Shown here one piece after another: positions 24,601 to 36,137 of a stretch of DNA of 64,000 nucleotides. Positions within the stretch are counted from its first letter, which is position 1. Every line of letters begins with the position of its first letter. Source of the stretch: Aquatica leii (taxonomy: Eukaryota; Arthropoda; Insecta; Coleoptera; Lampyridae). Position numbers and translations under genes: made by a program. Under the pieces are notes generated by a model. That model was not told the DNA's origin and searched no databases. It was given only the letters and a program-made list of their open reading frames with translations. The stretch is from contig CM069436.1 in NCBI GenBank assembly GCA_035610365.1, forward strand, positions 9,972,937 through 10,036,936, given 5' to 3'.

Positions 24601-26838
24601 AAGAATTTATAGCATTTACGATTTTTTAGTTCGTTCTCTGATTTGATTCTAAATTTAAATAACAACAAAAATTGTATAACAATTATTTGTTTTATTTTAG
24701 TGTATTAACAATTGTATTTAACAATTACAATCAAATTCTGTCATTTTAAATGCCTTTTTTCAATAAATTTAAATTTAATTCGAGTCGCCATCTGCCTCAT
24801 AGTATGTAAACTAAATCAAAATATTATAATTTTTTAACTGGTGAAAAGTGGCTGAACTAAAAGTGAATTGAAAGTTCATAATTTATCCGTTTAGATGGCA
24901 GCACACAATACAAATTTTAAATTTTTTTAATGTTACTTTTTAAATTACAATTGTAGCTACTAAATAATATATTTTTAAACGAAATATGTTTTTAATAGAT
25001 AAATTTACAATTGCGGTTACAATTTATAAAGTTGAGTTTAATATTTACTAAGAATTTATAGCATTTACGATTTTTTAGTACGTTCTCTGATTTGATTCTA
25101 AGTTTAAATAACAACAAAAATTGTATAACAATTACTTGTTTTATTTTAGTGTATTAACAATTGTATTTAACAATTATAACTAGATTCTGTCTTTTTAAAT
25201 GCCTTTCTTCAATAAATTTAAATTAAACTAGCGTCGCCATCTGCCTCATAGTATCTGAACTAAATCAAAATATACTTATTTTTCAACTGGTGAAAAGTGG
25301 CTGAACTAAAGCCGACTTGAAAGTTCATAAATCATCCGTTTAGATGGCAGCACACAATACAAATTTTAATTTTTTTTAATGTTTCTTTTTAAATTACAAT
25401 TATAGCTACTAAATGATACATTTTTAACTGAAATATGTTTTTAATAGTTAAATTTACAATTGCGGTTACAATTTATAAAGTTGAGTTTAATATTTACTAA
25501 GAATTTATAGCATTTACGATTTTTTAGTTCGTTCTCTGATTTGATTCTAAATTTAAATAACAACAAAAATTGTATAACAATTATTTGTTTTATTTTAGTG
25601 TATTAACAATTGTATTTAACAATTATAATTAAATTCAGTCTTTTTAATTGTCTTTTTTCAATAAATTTAAATTTAATTTGAGTCGCCATCTGCCTCATAG
25701 TATGTAAACTAAATCAAAATATTATAATTTTTCAACTGGTGAAAAGTGGCTGAACTAAAGCCGACTTGAAAGTTCATAAATCATCCGTTTAGATGGCAGC
25801 ACACAATACAAATTTTAAATTTTTTAGAATTGTAGCTACTAAACAATATATTTTTAAACGAAATATGTTTTTAATAAATAAATTTACAACTGCGGTTACA
25901 ATTTATAAAGTTGAGTTTAATATTTACTAAGAATTTATAGCATTTACGATCTTTTAGTACGTTCTCTGATTTGATTCTAAGTTTAAATAACAACAAAAAT
26001 TGTATAAAATTTATTTGTTTTATTTTAGTGTATTAACAATTGTATTTAACAATTATAATAAAATTTCGTCTTTTTAATTGCCTTTTTTTAATAAATTTAA
26101 ATTTTAGTCGCCATCTGCCTCATAGTATGTGAACTAAATCAAAATATTATAATTTTTCAACTGGTGAAAAGTGGCTAAACTAAAAGCGACTTAAAAGTTC
26201 ATAAGTCATCCGTTCAGATGGCAGCACACAATACAAATTTAAAATTTTTTTAATGTTTCTTTTGAAATTACAATTATAGCTACTAAATGATACATTTTTA
26301 ATTGAAATATGTTTTTAATAGTTAAATTTACAATTGCGGTTACAATTTATAAAGTTCAGTTTAATATTTACTAAGAATTTATAGCATTTACGATTTTTTA
26401 GTACGTTCTTTGATTTGATTCAAAGTTTAAATAACAACAAAAATTGTATAACATTTATTTGATTTATTTTACTGTATTAACAATTGTATTTAACAATTAC
26501 AATTAAATTTTGTCTTTTTAAATGCCTTTTTTCAATAAATTCAATTTGAGATGCCATCTGCCTTATAGTAACTGAACTACATCAACATATAATTTTTTTA
26601 ACTGGTGAATAGTAGCTGAACTAAAAGCAACTTGAAAGTTCATAATTCATCCGTTTAGATGGCAGCACACAATACAAATTTTAATTTTGTTTAATGTTTT
26701 TTTTAAATTACAATTGTAGTTACTAAATAATACATTTTTAACTGAAACGATTTTAATAATTATATTTACATTTGAAATTACAATTTATAAAATTGAATTT
26801 AATATTTACTAAGAATTTATAGCATTTACGATTTTTTA
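18690..26838 (+). repeat. Tandem satellite, about 19 units of roughly 445 bp, forward orientation
   Basis: Each unit carries GAGTCGCCATCTGCCTCATA, then about 110 bp later GTTTAGATGGCAGCACACAA, then a long AT-rich stretch with TTTACGATTTTTTAGT. The second marker recurs near 18700, 19087, 19525, 19968, 20417, 20864, 21310, 21758, 22207, 22651, 23097, 23546, 23996, 24444, 24893, 25343, 25790, 26215 and 26657. Spacing is 387 bp for the first pair, then mostly 438-450, with one unit of about 425. The left-most units are the most diverged and the central ones nearly identical. No coding sequence is believable: the open frames near 20515-20772 and 22378-22560 are the same repeat read twice. Confidence 0.95.
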
Positions 26839-28930
26839 GCGAATCAAATTAAAATAAAAATTATTGAAAAAAAGGCATTTAAAAAGACAAAAACTAATTG
26901 TAACTGTTAAATACAATTGTTAATATACTAAAGTAAAACAAATAATTGTTATACATTTTTTGTTGTTATTTAAACTTTGAATCAAATCAGAGAACGTGCT
27001 AAAAATTGAAAACGCTATAAATTCTTAGTAAATATTAAATTCAAGTTTATAAATTGTAACTTTAGATGTAAATGTAACTATTAAAAACATTTCAGTTAAA
27101 AATATATTATTTAGTAGCTACAATTGTAATTTAAAAAGCAACATTAAACAAATTTAAAATTTGGTTTGTGCTGCCCTCTTTGCGGATAAATAAGAAATTT
27201 TAAAGTCGCTGTTAGTTCAGCTACTATTCACCAGTTGAAAAATTATAATAATTTTATTAAGTTCAGATACTATAGGGCAGATGGCGACTCAAAAAAAAAT
27301 TATTTATTATTTGAAAAATGCTTTTTAAAAAGACAGAATTTAATTGTAATAATTAAATACAATTGTTAATAGATTAAATTAAAACAAATAATGGTTATAC
27401 ATTTTTTGTTGTTGTTTCAAACTTTGAAGCAAATCAGAAAACGTACAAAAAATCGTAAATTCTTTGTTTCCAGTAAAAATTAAACTCAATTTTATCAAGT
27501 GTAACCTTAGTTGTAAATTTAACTATTAAAAACATATTTCAGATTAAAATATATTATTTAGTAGGTAAAATTGTAATTTCAAAAGCAACATTAATCAAAT
27601 TTAAAAATTGTTTAGTGTGCTGCCATCTTAGCGGATGTATTAAGAACTTTGACGTCGCGTTTAGTTTGGCCATTATTCACCAGTTGAAAAATTATAATAA
27701 TTTTATTTACTTCAGATACTATAGGGCAGATAGCGACTCAAAAAAAAAATTAATTATTATTTGAAAAACGCTTTTTAAAAAGACAGAATTTAATTGTAAT
27801 AGTTAAATACAATTGTTAATACATTAAATTAAAAGAAATAATTGTTATACATTTTTTGTTGTTGTTTCAAACTTTGAAGCAAATCAAAGAACGTACTAAA
27901 AATCCTAAGTGCTTTAAATTCTCAGTAAAATTAAACTCAACTTCATCAAGTTGTAACCTCAGTTGTAAATTTAACTATTAAAAACATATTTCAGATGAAA
28001 ATATATGATTTAGTAGCTAAAATTGTAATTTCAAAAGCAACATTAATCAAATTTAAAAATTGTTTAGAGTGCTGCTATCTTAGCGGATGTATTAAGAACT
28101 TTGAAGTCGCGTTTAGTTTCGCCATTATTCACCAGGTGAAAAATTATAATAATTTTATTTAGTTCAAGTATTATAGGGCAGATGGCGAATCAAAAAAAAT
28201 TAATTATTATTTGAAAAACGTTTTTTAAAAAGACAGAATTTAATTGTAATAATTAAATACAATTGTTATTACATTAAATTAAAAAAAAACAATTGTTATA
28301 CATTTTTTGTTGCTGTGTCAAACTTTAAAGCAAATCAAAGAACGTACTGAAAATTCTAAGTGCTTTAAATTCTCAGTAAAATTAAACTTAACTTCATCAA
28401 ATTTTAAAACCTCAGTTGTAAATTTAACTATTAAAAACATATTTCAGATTAAAATATATTATTTAGTAGCTACAATTGTAATTTAAAAAGCAACATTAAA
28501 CAAATTTAAAATTTGGTTTATGCTGCCCTCTTAGCAGATAAATTAAGAACCTTGAAGTCGCTGTTAGTTCAGCTACTATTCACCAGTTGAATAATAATTA
28601 ATTAAAAATTATTGAAAAAAGCAAAAGAAAAAAGGCATTTAAAAAGACAGAATTTAATTGTAATTGTTAATACATTAAATTAAAACAAATACTCGTTATA
28701 CAGTTTTTATTGTTGTTTAAAGTTTGAAGCAAATCAGAGAAAACTAAAAGTCGTAAATGCTTTAAATTATGAGTAAAAATTAAACTCAACTTCCTAAAGT
28801 GTAACCTCATTTGTAAATTTAACTATTAAAAACATATTTCAATTCAAAATATATTATTTAGTAGCTATTATTGTAATTTAAAAAGCAACATTAAATTAAA
28901 AAATTTGTTTTGTGTGCTCCCATCTAAGAG
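26839..28930 (-). repeat. Same satellite, about 5 units in inverted orientation
   Basis: At about 26838 the array turns round: the following sequence is the reverse complement of the unit (TGCTGCCATCTTAGCGGAT and CAGATGGCGACTC markers near 27172, 27621, 28073, 28523 and 28913). These units are much more diverged than the forward ones and have small deletions. Confidence 0.9.
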
Positions 28931-28934
28931 GACA

Positions 28935-29110
28935 CGTCACACGACTTTTCTATAAGGAATTTCTACAAAGTCAATCAATATAGAGAATTCAGTAAATTTA
29001 GGTTTATAATTTTATTTGATTAAGAAATAATAGTAAAACAACTAAGTATTACACATTAGAAAATTTTTTTATCCTGCCAACTTTCATATTCGTTTCGTAG
29101 CATCCTATAA
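28935..29110 (+). repeat. Right flank arm of the satellite foldback
   Basis: It matches the left palindrome arm at 18384-18500 in direct orientation (TATAGAGAATTCAG, ATAATAGTAAAA, TTTTTTTATCCTGCC) and is therefore inverted relative to the inner left arm. This closes a symmetrical arm-array-array-arm structure. Confidence 0.7.
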
Positions 29111-30225
29111 TTTTTATACAAAAACTGAAAATTTTATCAGTGACCAGCGTAGACCATTTACTTTAACACATGGGTAAAACCCGTTTTTTTACTCGATAGC
29201 CGAAGACGGTCGTAAAATTCAGTCTCTTTAGCTCGTGTACTTGCCAAGTATATTACAGATTTTTAATAACAGAAAAAACTGATATACACCTTTGAATATG
29301 ACCTGTGTAGGTAATTTTACACAACGGAAGATTAATTAAACTGAACATTTTTAGGTATCATTCAGAGACGTGTTAATCCCGCTCATTGAGCCACACAAAA
29401 AAGTACCACATTTAAATTTAAGACTAGAATAATTTCTTTTAAGAAATCGTCTGAGTGAATTGTTTATTTAATCAAGTTATGTACAAGAGCGTGACCAGGT
29501 TTGTAATACTTTCAACATCAAACAACTTAATAGTTTTAACAGTTTTAATATTACCTAAACCTACAAGAAATACAGAAAAGGTTAAAACGGAATGTTAAAA
29601 GAAAAGTATACAAGACGTTAAACGCTCTTCTGTAGCCAATAAATCAGATCGATCGCCGAAATAATCGTTACAGAAAAGCTTTATAAATTATAATATCTAA
29701 AACATTTCACGATGATTCATGTATTAACAAGTGTTACTAATAAGGCACATCCTTTTTGTTAGATTAGTTTTTCTTAAAATACTTGAAAAATTAGTTACAA
29801 AGTATAATGATAGCTTTAAAATATTGCTGTTTGTCAAGAATATGTATAAAAGCCGGTAATAAATGAAAATCTTTTATGAACTTAGGTATAAACACAACAC
29901 CCAACGGTCCATACTGTACAACTTTGACTTTAATAATATACAAACGTAAATATAATTACAAATACTAATACTAAATTTGTTTACATTATTGATACCCAGC
30001 ACCCAACAGTGAGCATTGTTTAAGTCTTACTAAACGAAATAATGTGCAATAACCAATGTTCTTTGGAAAACAAATTATGTACAGCTGCAAATGATAACAC
30101 CCGATTGATTCATAAATGAACATACATTACATGCCAGATTATACAAATCACAGACAACTTTTATGTCTCTTTAGACTAAATTCTCTTACCTTAATTAATT
30201 AATTAGAAATATACAATACTCGTAA
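29111..30225. other. Spacer between satellite and last EpsinR exon
   Basis: AT-rich; should contain the 3' UTR of the EpsinR transcript at its right end. No gene, RNA or clear AATAAA signal was recognised. Confidence 0.35.
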
Positions 30226-30584
30226 TTATTTAAATGCTGCAAAAAATTGATTATTCGGTTGATTTAAACCCGAAGGTGGACCAAAATTCATTGATCTACC
30301 ATACATAGCTTGGTTAGCGTTTTGTGCCATTACACGAGGTTGATTTATAGGTGATGTTGGGTTGCTTGCTAATTGGTTCATACTTGGAGCGTTGTTTTGT
30401 TTATTTAATTTATTACCTAACAAATTATCTAAGTCGATATTCAAGTTGCCCGAATTACTCCATGTTGCACCCACTGGTGATGGTTTATTGCTGTTATAGT
30501 TAGGTTGGTTATCTGTTTGTTGAGTTTGAGATGTGGAAGACATTGGTTGAAGGACTTGAGCGGTTGATGATTGTAGTACTGGAC
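30226..30584 (-). CDS. lqfR: EpsinR (CLINT1-like) last exon
   Basis: This exon follows a CTAG acceptor at 30588-30585 and opens in phase 1 with GPVLQSSTAQ. It contains ATWSNSGNLNIDLDNLLG, matching the CLINT1 block TWSDPSVNISLDNLL, and ends in the Asn/Gln/Pro-rich tail NNQFFAAFK followed by a stop. The phase matches the donor at 51940, 21.4 kb upstream, so splicing there completes a 558-residue EpsinR (total coding 1677 bases). No ATG is needed or present at the exon start. EpsinR binds AP-1/GGA clathrin adaptors at the trans-Golgi and endosomes through this disordered tail. The intron between also contains the TELO2 exon, making the two mutually exclusive terminal exons. Confidence 0.88.
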
Positions 30585-30599
30585 CTAGATTCAATAAAC

Positions 30600-31108
30600 G
30601 AAACGATTAAATTTTTTTTGATTTTGAGCACGTTTACTATAACTTAAGGACCATATAAAATACAGTGACGTCGCTGATTATACGAGGGTTAGAACGCCTT
30701 TATATAAGGCGTTGTAAAAAAAGTTAAAGACAACGTAAAATGAGACCGTAAACTCATCTTACATAAAACAGATTCAGTTTCCGTATATTATAAATTCCAA
30801 AAGTATTTACTAAAGAAGAGCTCGTTGCAATTACAAAATCAACCGATGCCGATCTACTATTATTACCTAGTTATTTGATATTAACCTTATAGTTACAGTT
30901 GAACACACATATAGCTTTGTACTGTATGTTCAAGTCAACACTGAAATTGTCTTAAAGCGCAACTTAAAAAAATTAGAAGAATTATTGAATCGTTATGCTG
31001 AATAAAACTTACCTGAACTATTTAAGATCTGAGTTGTTTACGCTATATGTTTGTATTTCAAAGAAAGACTGTCTCGTTTTTTCTTTTCTCGAGTGTACAA
31101 TGGACTTA
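30600..31108. other. Intronic spacer with LTR remnant at right end
   Basis: Intronic for the EpsinR gene. The last 60 bases (about 31050-31108) align with sequence just upstream of an LTR near 37840. They continue at 33316, the Tigger-type element having inserted between. Confidence 0.45.
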
Positions 31109-33313
31109 CAGTGGTACCTCGACATACGAGTTTAATTCGTTCTGCAACCTTGCTCGTATCTTGAATTACTCGTATCTCGAAGCAAATTTCCCCATACAAA
31201 ACAATTGAACTACCATTAATCCATTGCAACCCCCAAAATGTCACCCCAGTTATTTTTGTTACGCGGTTTTGAATAATAAAAACGTATTTATAAATGACAA
31301 ATATTTATTGTACAAAAACAAAAAAGAGAATGTTAAGAAATAAATTAGATATCCTCACTGGTCTTTGCCTTTTTCGCTACATTTTTCTCGCTTTCACCTG
31401 TAGGCCGTTTAGAAAAAAACATGTCCAAGGAGGTTTGTTTCTTCCTCCCTCTCAGAATGTTCCGGAAATGAGTTAGGCAAGTGTCATTAAAAAGATCAGA
31501 TGCACGACCTGTTGCAACTTTTTCTGGGTGTTTCTTTTCCACGAACTGTGAAACTCTCTCCCACATTCCTAAGATCTCCTTTATCTCACTTGTAGAAATA
31601 ACCTCCTCCTCTGACTCCTCGAAACCAATTTCTTGCATAACCTCCGTATGCTGCTGTGACTGTAACTCTTGTATCTCCTCAGTCGTCAGTTCCTGGGTGT
31701 GCTCCTCGACGAGCTCGTTCACGTCTCTCGCTTCCACCTCTAGACCCATGGATTTCCCCAGAGACACAATCTCCTCCTCTACTGACATACTGGGTTCCAA
31801 TTCTTCGTAGATCCTTTCAGCTACAGCTTCAAGCCATAGCTTTTTCCATGCAGAGGTCAAGGTTCTCGTTGTAACACCCAGCCAGGCCTGATCGATAATT
31901 TTTAGGCAAATCGCGATATTAAAGTGGTCCTTCCAGAACTCTGGAAGGGCGAGGTTTGTGGTGTCCGTCACTTCAAAGCAGCGCCGAAACAGATGCTTGG
32001 TGTATAGCTTCTTAAAATTAGAAATCACCTGCTGATCCATGGGCTGCAGGATAGGAGTGGTGTTGGGTGGTAGGTAGAGAACCTTTATAAATTTGAACTC
32101 CTCGAGGATGTCATCTTCGAGGTTTGGTGGATGAGCAGGGGCATTGTCGAGGATGAGAAGGGCTTGCACGGGTAGGTTTTTTTCCTGTAGATATTTCTTA
32201 ACAGAAAGGCCGAAAACCAGATTTATCCACTCCACAAAGAACTTCCTGGTGACCCATGCCTTCGGGTTCGACCTTCACATAACTTGCAGTTTTTCTTTCA
32301 CAATCTTATGTGACTTAAATGCTCTGGGGTTTTCCGAATGGTATACGAGCAGAGACTTGATCTTGCAGTCGCCACTCGCATTGGCGCACAGTGCTAGAGT
32401 CAATCTGTCCTTCATAGGTTTGTGGCCTGGCATCATCTTCTCCTCTGCCGTTATATATGTTCTATTCGGCATCTTTTTCCAGAACAGCCCTGTCTCATCA
32501 CAGTTGAAGACTTGCTGAGAGATATATCCTTGGGCTTTTATTAGATCGGAAAACGTTTTAATGTAATCCTCAGCTGCCTCACCATGCCTGACAACGGAGT
32601 GAATACCGGTCCTGTTTTTGAAATTCTCAAACCAGCCCCGGCTGGCTTTAAATGACTCTTCCGATGCCTCGTCGACGGAAGTCTGCGGGGTTTGCTTCAG
32701 CAAATCTCCGTAGATCGCTCTTGCCTTCTCGCAAATGATGGTCTGCGTTAAGGTATCTCCTTGGAGCTGCTTCTCTGTCACCCACACCATCAGCAGTTTC
32801 TCCATATTTTCATGAAGGGAGGTTCGCAGCTTGGAAATTATTGTAAGGCCCTTAGCCGGCGTTACACTCTTTATCAACTACTTCTGTTTAAGCAAAGTAC
32901 ATATCATGGACGTACTACGCCCATACTGCCTCCACAAGTCAACAACTCGAACACCTTGCTCATGTTTTTCTATAATTTCACGTTTTAATTTAATACTCAT
33001 CATCTTTTTCTTAGCACTTGACTTTTCACAAACTTTCTTCCGATCCATGGTTATAAAAATAAATTGCCTACAACTGTAAATGTAAACGCAACACAAAGCG
33101 CGAACACAACTACACAACTTATCACAGCGGAAGCACGTTGCTAACTGATTCACTGACCGTGACGGGCGCGACCGCGTGGCGCGCAGTCACTTGCTACTAC
33201 CGGCCGTTCTGCTAAACCGAACTCCTATCTCGAATTTCGCTCGTAACTCAAAGCAAAAAATCACTCGCTCGCCGACACGTATGTTGGGGCACGCGTATGT
33301 CGAGGTACCACTG
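31109..33313 (-). mobile_element. Tigger/pogo-type DNA transposon, full length
   Basis: The terminal inverted repeats are CAGTGGTACCTCGACATACG at 31109 and its complement at 33294-33313. Both are flanked by TA (31107-31108 and 33314-33315), the target duplication of the Tc1/mariner/pogo superfamily. The element is 2205 bp with one transposase gene on minus. It lies inside an older LTR fragment within the EpsinR intron. Confidence 0.92.
31345..33048 (-). pseudogene. Tigger-type transposase with two in-frame stops
   Basis: The ORF starts at the ATG at 33048 (MDRKKVCEKSSAKKK) and has a psq-type and a CENP-B-type DNA-binding domain, then a DDE_1 nuclease core. The catalytic Asp positions are all present: FNCDETGLFW, LILDNAPAHP and PMDQQVISNFK. 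All three segments are in one frame, separated only by a TAG at 32878-32880 and a TGA at 32275-32277. The TGA stands where relatives have Trp (VM-W-RSNPKAWVT). The C-terminus is acidic, then Lys-rich. The very limited damage implies a young insertion or recent loss of activity. Confidence 0.9.
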
Positions 33314-33315
33314 TA

Positions 33316-33445
33316 TTTGGAAAGGGGTGTAATATTCAAGATCTTGATCAAGTAGAAATAAAAAAAGTTAATGCACATGCCAGTGAAGATAAATACCAGT
33401 TGAGATAAACCAAAGTGCGACTTATCTGCGAACAGTAATTTTATG
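33316..33445 (+). mobile_element. LTR fragment interrupted by the Tigger-type element
   Basis: AAGTAGAAATAAAAAAAGTT, ATAAATACCAGTTGAGATAAACC and TTATCTGCGAACAGT match the LTR fragment at 37842-38160. The upstream half lies left of 31108. Confidence 0.55.
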
Positions 33446-33469
33446 GAGGGACGGTGAAAAAACAGCGTA

Positions 33470-33930
33470 TACGATTGGAACTGGTTTGTGAAAGTTCACT
33501 GTTATGCCCTTCGGGCTGTGCAACTCTCCTGCAAGATTCGAGCGTTTGTGGAGACCATCTTGTGTGACTGTCTTGAAAGACGCGCCTGGTTTATCTAGAC
33601 GACGTGATTGTGGTTGAAAGATCGTGTGATTTGAACAACCTGATCTACTGCGTCACTAGAAGAGAGTTATTAGCAGTCGTGAAATCTGTGAAACACTTTT
33701 AGAAATATTAGTATGAACGAATTTTTTTTCTAAAAACGGGCAACGCCGCATTGAACTGGCTAATGTAGTTACGCAATCTAGAGAAACAAGTGACAAGATT
33801 GATTGAGAGATTGCAAGAATATGACTATGATACAAAACACCGTGTCGGAAGCAGTCATCGGAACGCTGATACCTTATCCAGAAGACCATGAAGATTTGTT
33901 TTAGATAACGATGCAAGTGATCTGGCTATA
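33470..33930 (+). pseudogene. Ty3/gypsy reverse transcriptase-RNase H fragment
   Basis: Read through frameshifts, it gives TVMPFGLCNSPARFERL, then a LDDVIV-type RT motif, TRRELLAVVKSVKHF, TDNAALNW and NADTLSRRP. These are hallmarks of gypsy RT and RNase H. The frame is broken many times. This is the first of three tandem copies. Confidence 0.75.
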
Positions 33931-34159
33931 AGTGCAAGATGGACCAAAAGATTGCGTGACTAGAAGAGAACAGTCGTCAAGTCCATATAACTTTTAGAAA
34001 TATTTGTATGAAAAAAAAATTTTTACGGATCACATCGCATTGAAATGGCTATTGCAAAGTAATAACAAACAGAACCAAATAGAATTCGATGAGTTTATAA
34101 GTATGCACGGAATGGTTCTGGAAAGGCTTGGTTCGCAGTTGGAATTTAGAAGCAACAAG

Positions 34160-34500
34160 ACCTGTTCCAAACACAAAGGGATTACGCCACTGCACATTGC
34201 GTGAGCGAGGATCTTGTGATGTCAGGATGGATTGTAATAGTATTCAAAAAGAAGGTTGAACGACTAAATGAACTACAAAGACAGCAACCGGCTTAAAACT
34301 ACGTGATGTCCGACGCTTCATCTGGTCACCAAGAAGTATTCACGTTCCAAGCCGTTATACGAAAATCTGTGGCGAGCTTTACGAAATATCTAGAGAGAAA
34401 TAAAGATCTACAACGTTAAGAAATTAACAGTGCCCAAGCTTGGTTGCGGTTTAAATCAACTAGATTGGAAGACAGTTCGAAATATGTTGGAGACTGTCTT
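34160..34500 (+). pseudogene. TARG1/OARD1-like macrodomain in gypsy repeat, copy 1
   Basis: Read with frame shifts, the segment gives DLFQTQRDYATAHCVSED, then FKKKVERLNELQRQQ, LVTKKYSR, VKKLTVPKLGCGLNQLDW and VRNMLETVL. This is collinear with the single-domain ADP-ribosyl hydrolase TARG1 (LAHCISED, LFKKKFG, LITKK, MPRIGCGLDRLQW). The Lys of TKK is kept, but the Asp of GCGLD is Asn here. A TAG stop sits near 34392. It is a pseudogene. Confidence 0.75.
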
Positions 34501-35084
34501 GAAAGACGTGCCTGGTTTATCTAGACGACGTGATTGTGGTTGAAAGATCGTGTGATTTGAACAACCTGACCTACTGCGTGACTAGAAGAGAGTTAATAGC
34601 AGTCGTGAAATCTGTCAAACACTTTAAGAAATATTAGTATGAATGAATTTTTTTTTACTAAAAACGGACAACGCCGCATTGAACTGGCTACTGTAGCTAC
34701 GCAATCTGGAGGAACAAGTGACAAGATTGATTGAGAGATTGCAAGAGTATGACTATGATACAAAACACCGTGTCGGAAGCAGTCATCAGAACGCTGATAC
34801 CTTATCCAGAAGACCATGAAGAAAATTTGTTTTGGATAACGATGCAAGTAATCTGGCTATAAGAGCAAGATGGACCAAAAAATTGCGTGACTAGAAGAGA
34901 ACAGTCGTCAAGTCCATATAACTTTTAGAAATATTTGTGTAATAAAAAAATTTTTACGGATCACATCGCATTGAAATGGCTATTGCAGAGTAATAACAAA
35001 CAGAACCAAATAGAATTCGATGAGTTTATAAGCATGTACGGAAGGGTTCTGGAAAGGCTTGGTTCGCAGTTGGAATTTAGAACA

Positions 35085-35420
35085 ACAACACCTGTTCCAA
35101 ACACAAATGGATTACGCCACTGCACATTGCGTGAGCGAGGATCTTGTGATGTCAAGATGGATTGTAATAGTATTCAAAAAGAAGGTTGAACGACTAAATG
35201 AACTACAAAGACAGCAACCGGCTTAAAACTATGTGATGTCCGACGCTTCATCTGGTCACCAAGAAGTACTCACGTTCAAAGCTGTTATACGGCTTTATGA
35301 GAAATATCAAGAGAGAAATAAAGATCTACAACGTTAAGAAATTAACAGTGCCCAAGCTTGGTTGCGGTTTAAATCAACTAGATTGGAAGACAGTTCGAAA
35401 TATGTTGGAGACTGTCTTGA
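35085..35420 (+). pseudogene. TARG1/OARD1-like macrodomain in gypsy repeat, copy 2
   Basis: Second tandem copy, with the same features and the same Asp-to-Asn change (GCGLNQLDW near 35365). It lacks the TAG seen in copy 1 but has a local deletion near 35285. Confidence 0.7.
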
Positions 35421-35984
35421 AAGGCGTGCCTGGTTTATCTAGACGACGTGATTGTGGTTGAAAGATCGTGTGATTTGAACAACCTGACCTACTGCGTGAC
35501 TAGAAGAGAGTTATTAGCAGTCGTGAAATCTGTCAAACACTTTAAGAAATATTAGTATGAATGAATTTTTTTTACTAAAAACGGACAACGCCGCATTGAA
35601 CTGGTTGCTGTAGCTACGCAATCTGGAGGAACAAGTGACAAGATTGATTGAGAGATTGCAAGAGTATGACTATGATACAAAACACCGTGTCAGAAGCAGT
35701 CATCGGAACCTTATCCAGAAGACCATGAAGATTTGTTTTGGATAACGATGCAACTAATCCGGCTATAGGTGCAAGATGGACCAAAAAATTGCGTGACTAG
35801 AAGAGAACAGTCGTCAAGTCCATATAACTTCTAAAAATATTTGTATGAAAAAAAAATTTTTACAGATCACATCGCATTGAAATGGCTATTGCAGAGTAAT
35901 AACAAACAGAACCAAATAGAATTCGATGAGTTTATAAGCATGTGCAGATGGGTTCTGAAAAGGCTTGGTGCGCAGTTGGAATTT

Positions 35985-36137
35985 AGAAGCAACAAAACCT
36001 GTTCCAAACACAAAGGGATTACGCCACTGTATATTGCGTGAGCGAGGATCTTGCGATGTCCAGATGGGTTGTAATAGTATTCAAAAAGAAGTTTGGACGA
36101 CTAAATGAACTACAAAGACAGCAACCGGCTTAAAACT
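35985..36137 (+). pseudogene. TARG1-like macrodomain, copy 3, N-terminal half only
   Basis: Contains the CVSED and FKKKFGRLNELQRQQ-like blocks and then ends at the boundary with the following Penelope-like element. Confidence 0.6.

Larger units (their letters stand above)
33566..36137 (+). repeat. Tandem triplication (about 920 bp) of gypsy RT/RNase H plus macrodomain
   Basis: Three head-to-tail copies start at 33566, 34492 and 35410, each beginning GACTGTCTTGAAAG. Each holds a gypsy RNase H segment, a second RNase-H-like piece (FTDHIALKWLLQSNNKQNQ at about 34014, 34950 and 35855) and a macrodomain segment. The third is cut at 36137, where a Penelope element begins. Copies are highly similar, so the duplication is fairly recent. 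Confidence 0.85.

Noticed and set aside
18690..28930. CRISPR-like or gene-cluster reading of the array
   Set aside because: Units are about 445 bp with no short-repeat/unique-spacer pattern, in an intron-bearing eukaryotic genome; this is a satellite.
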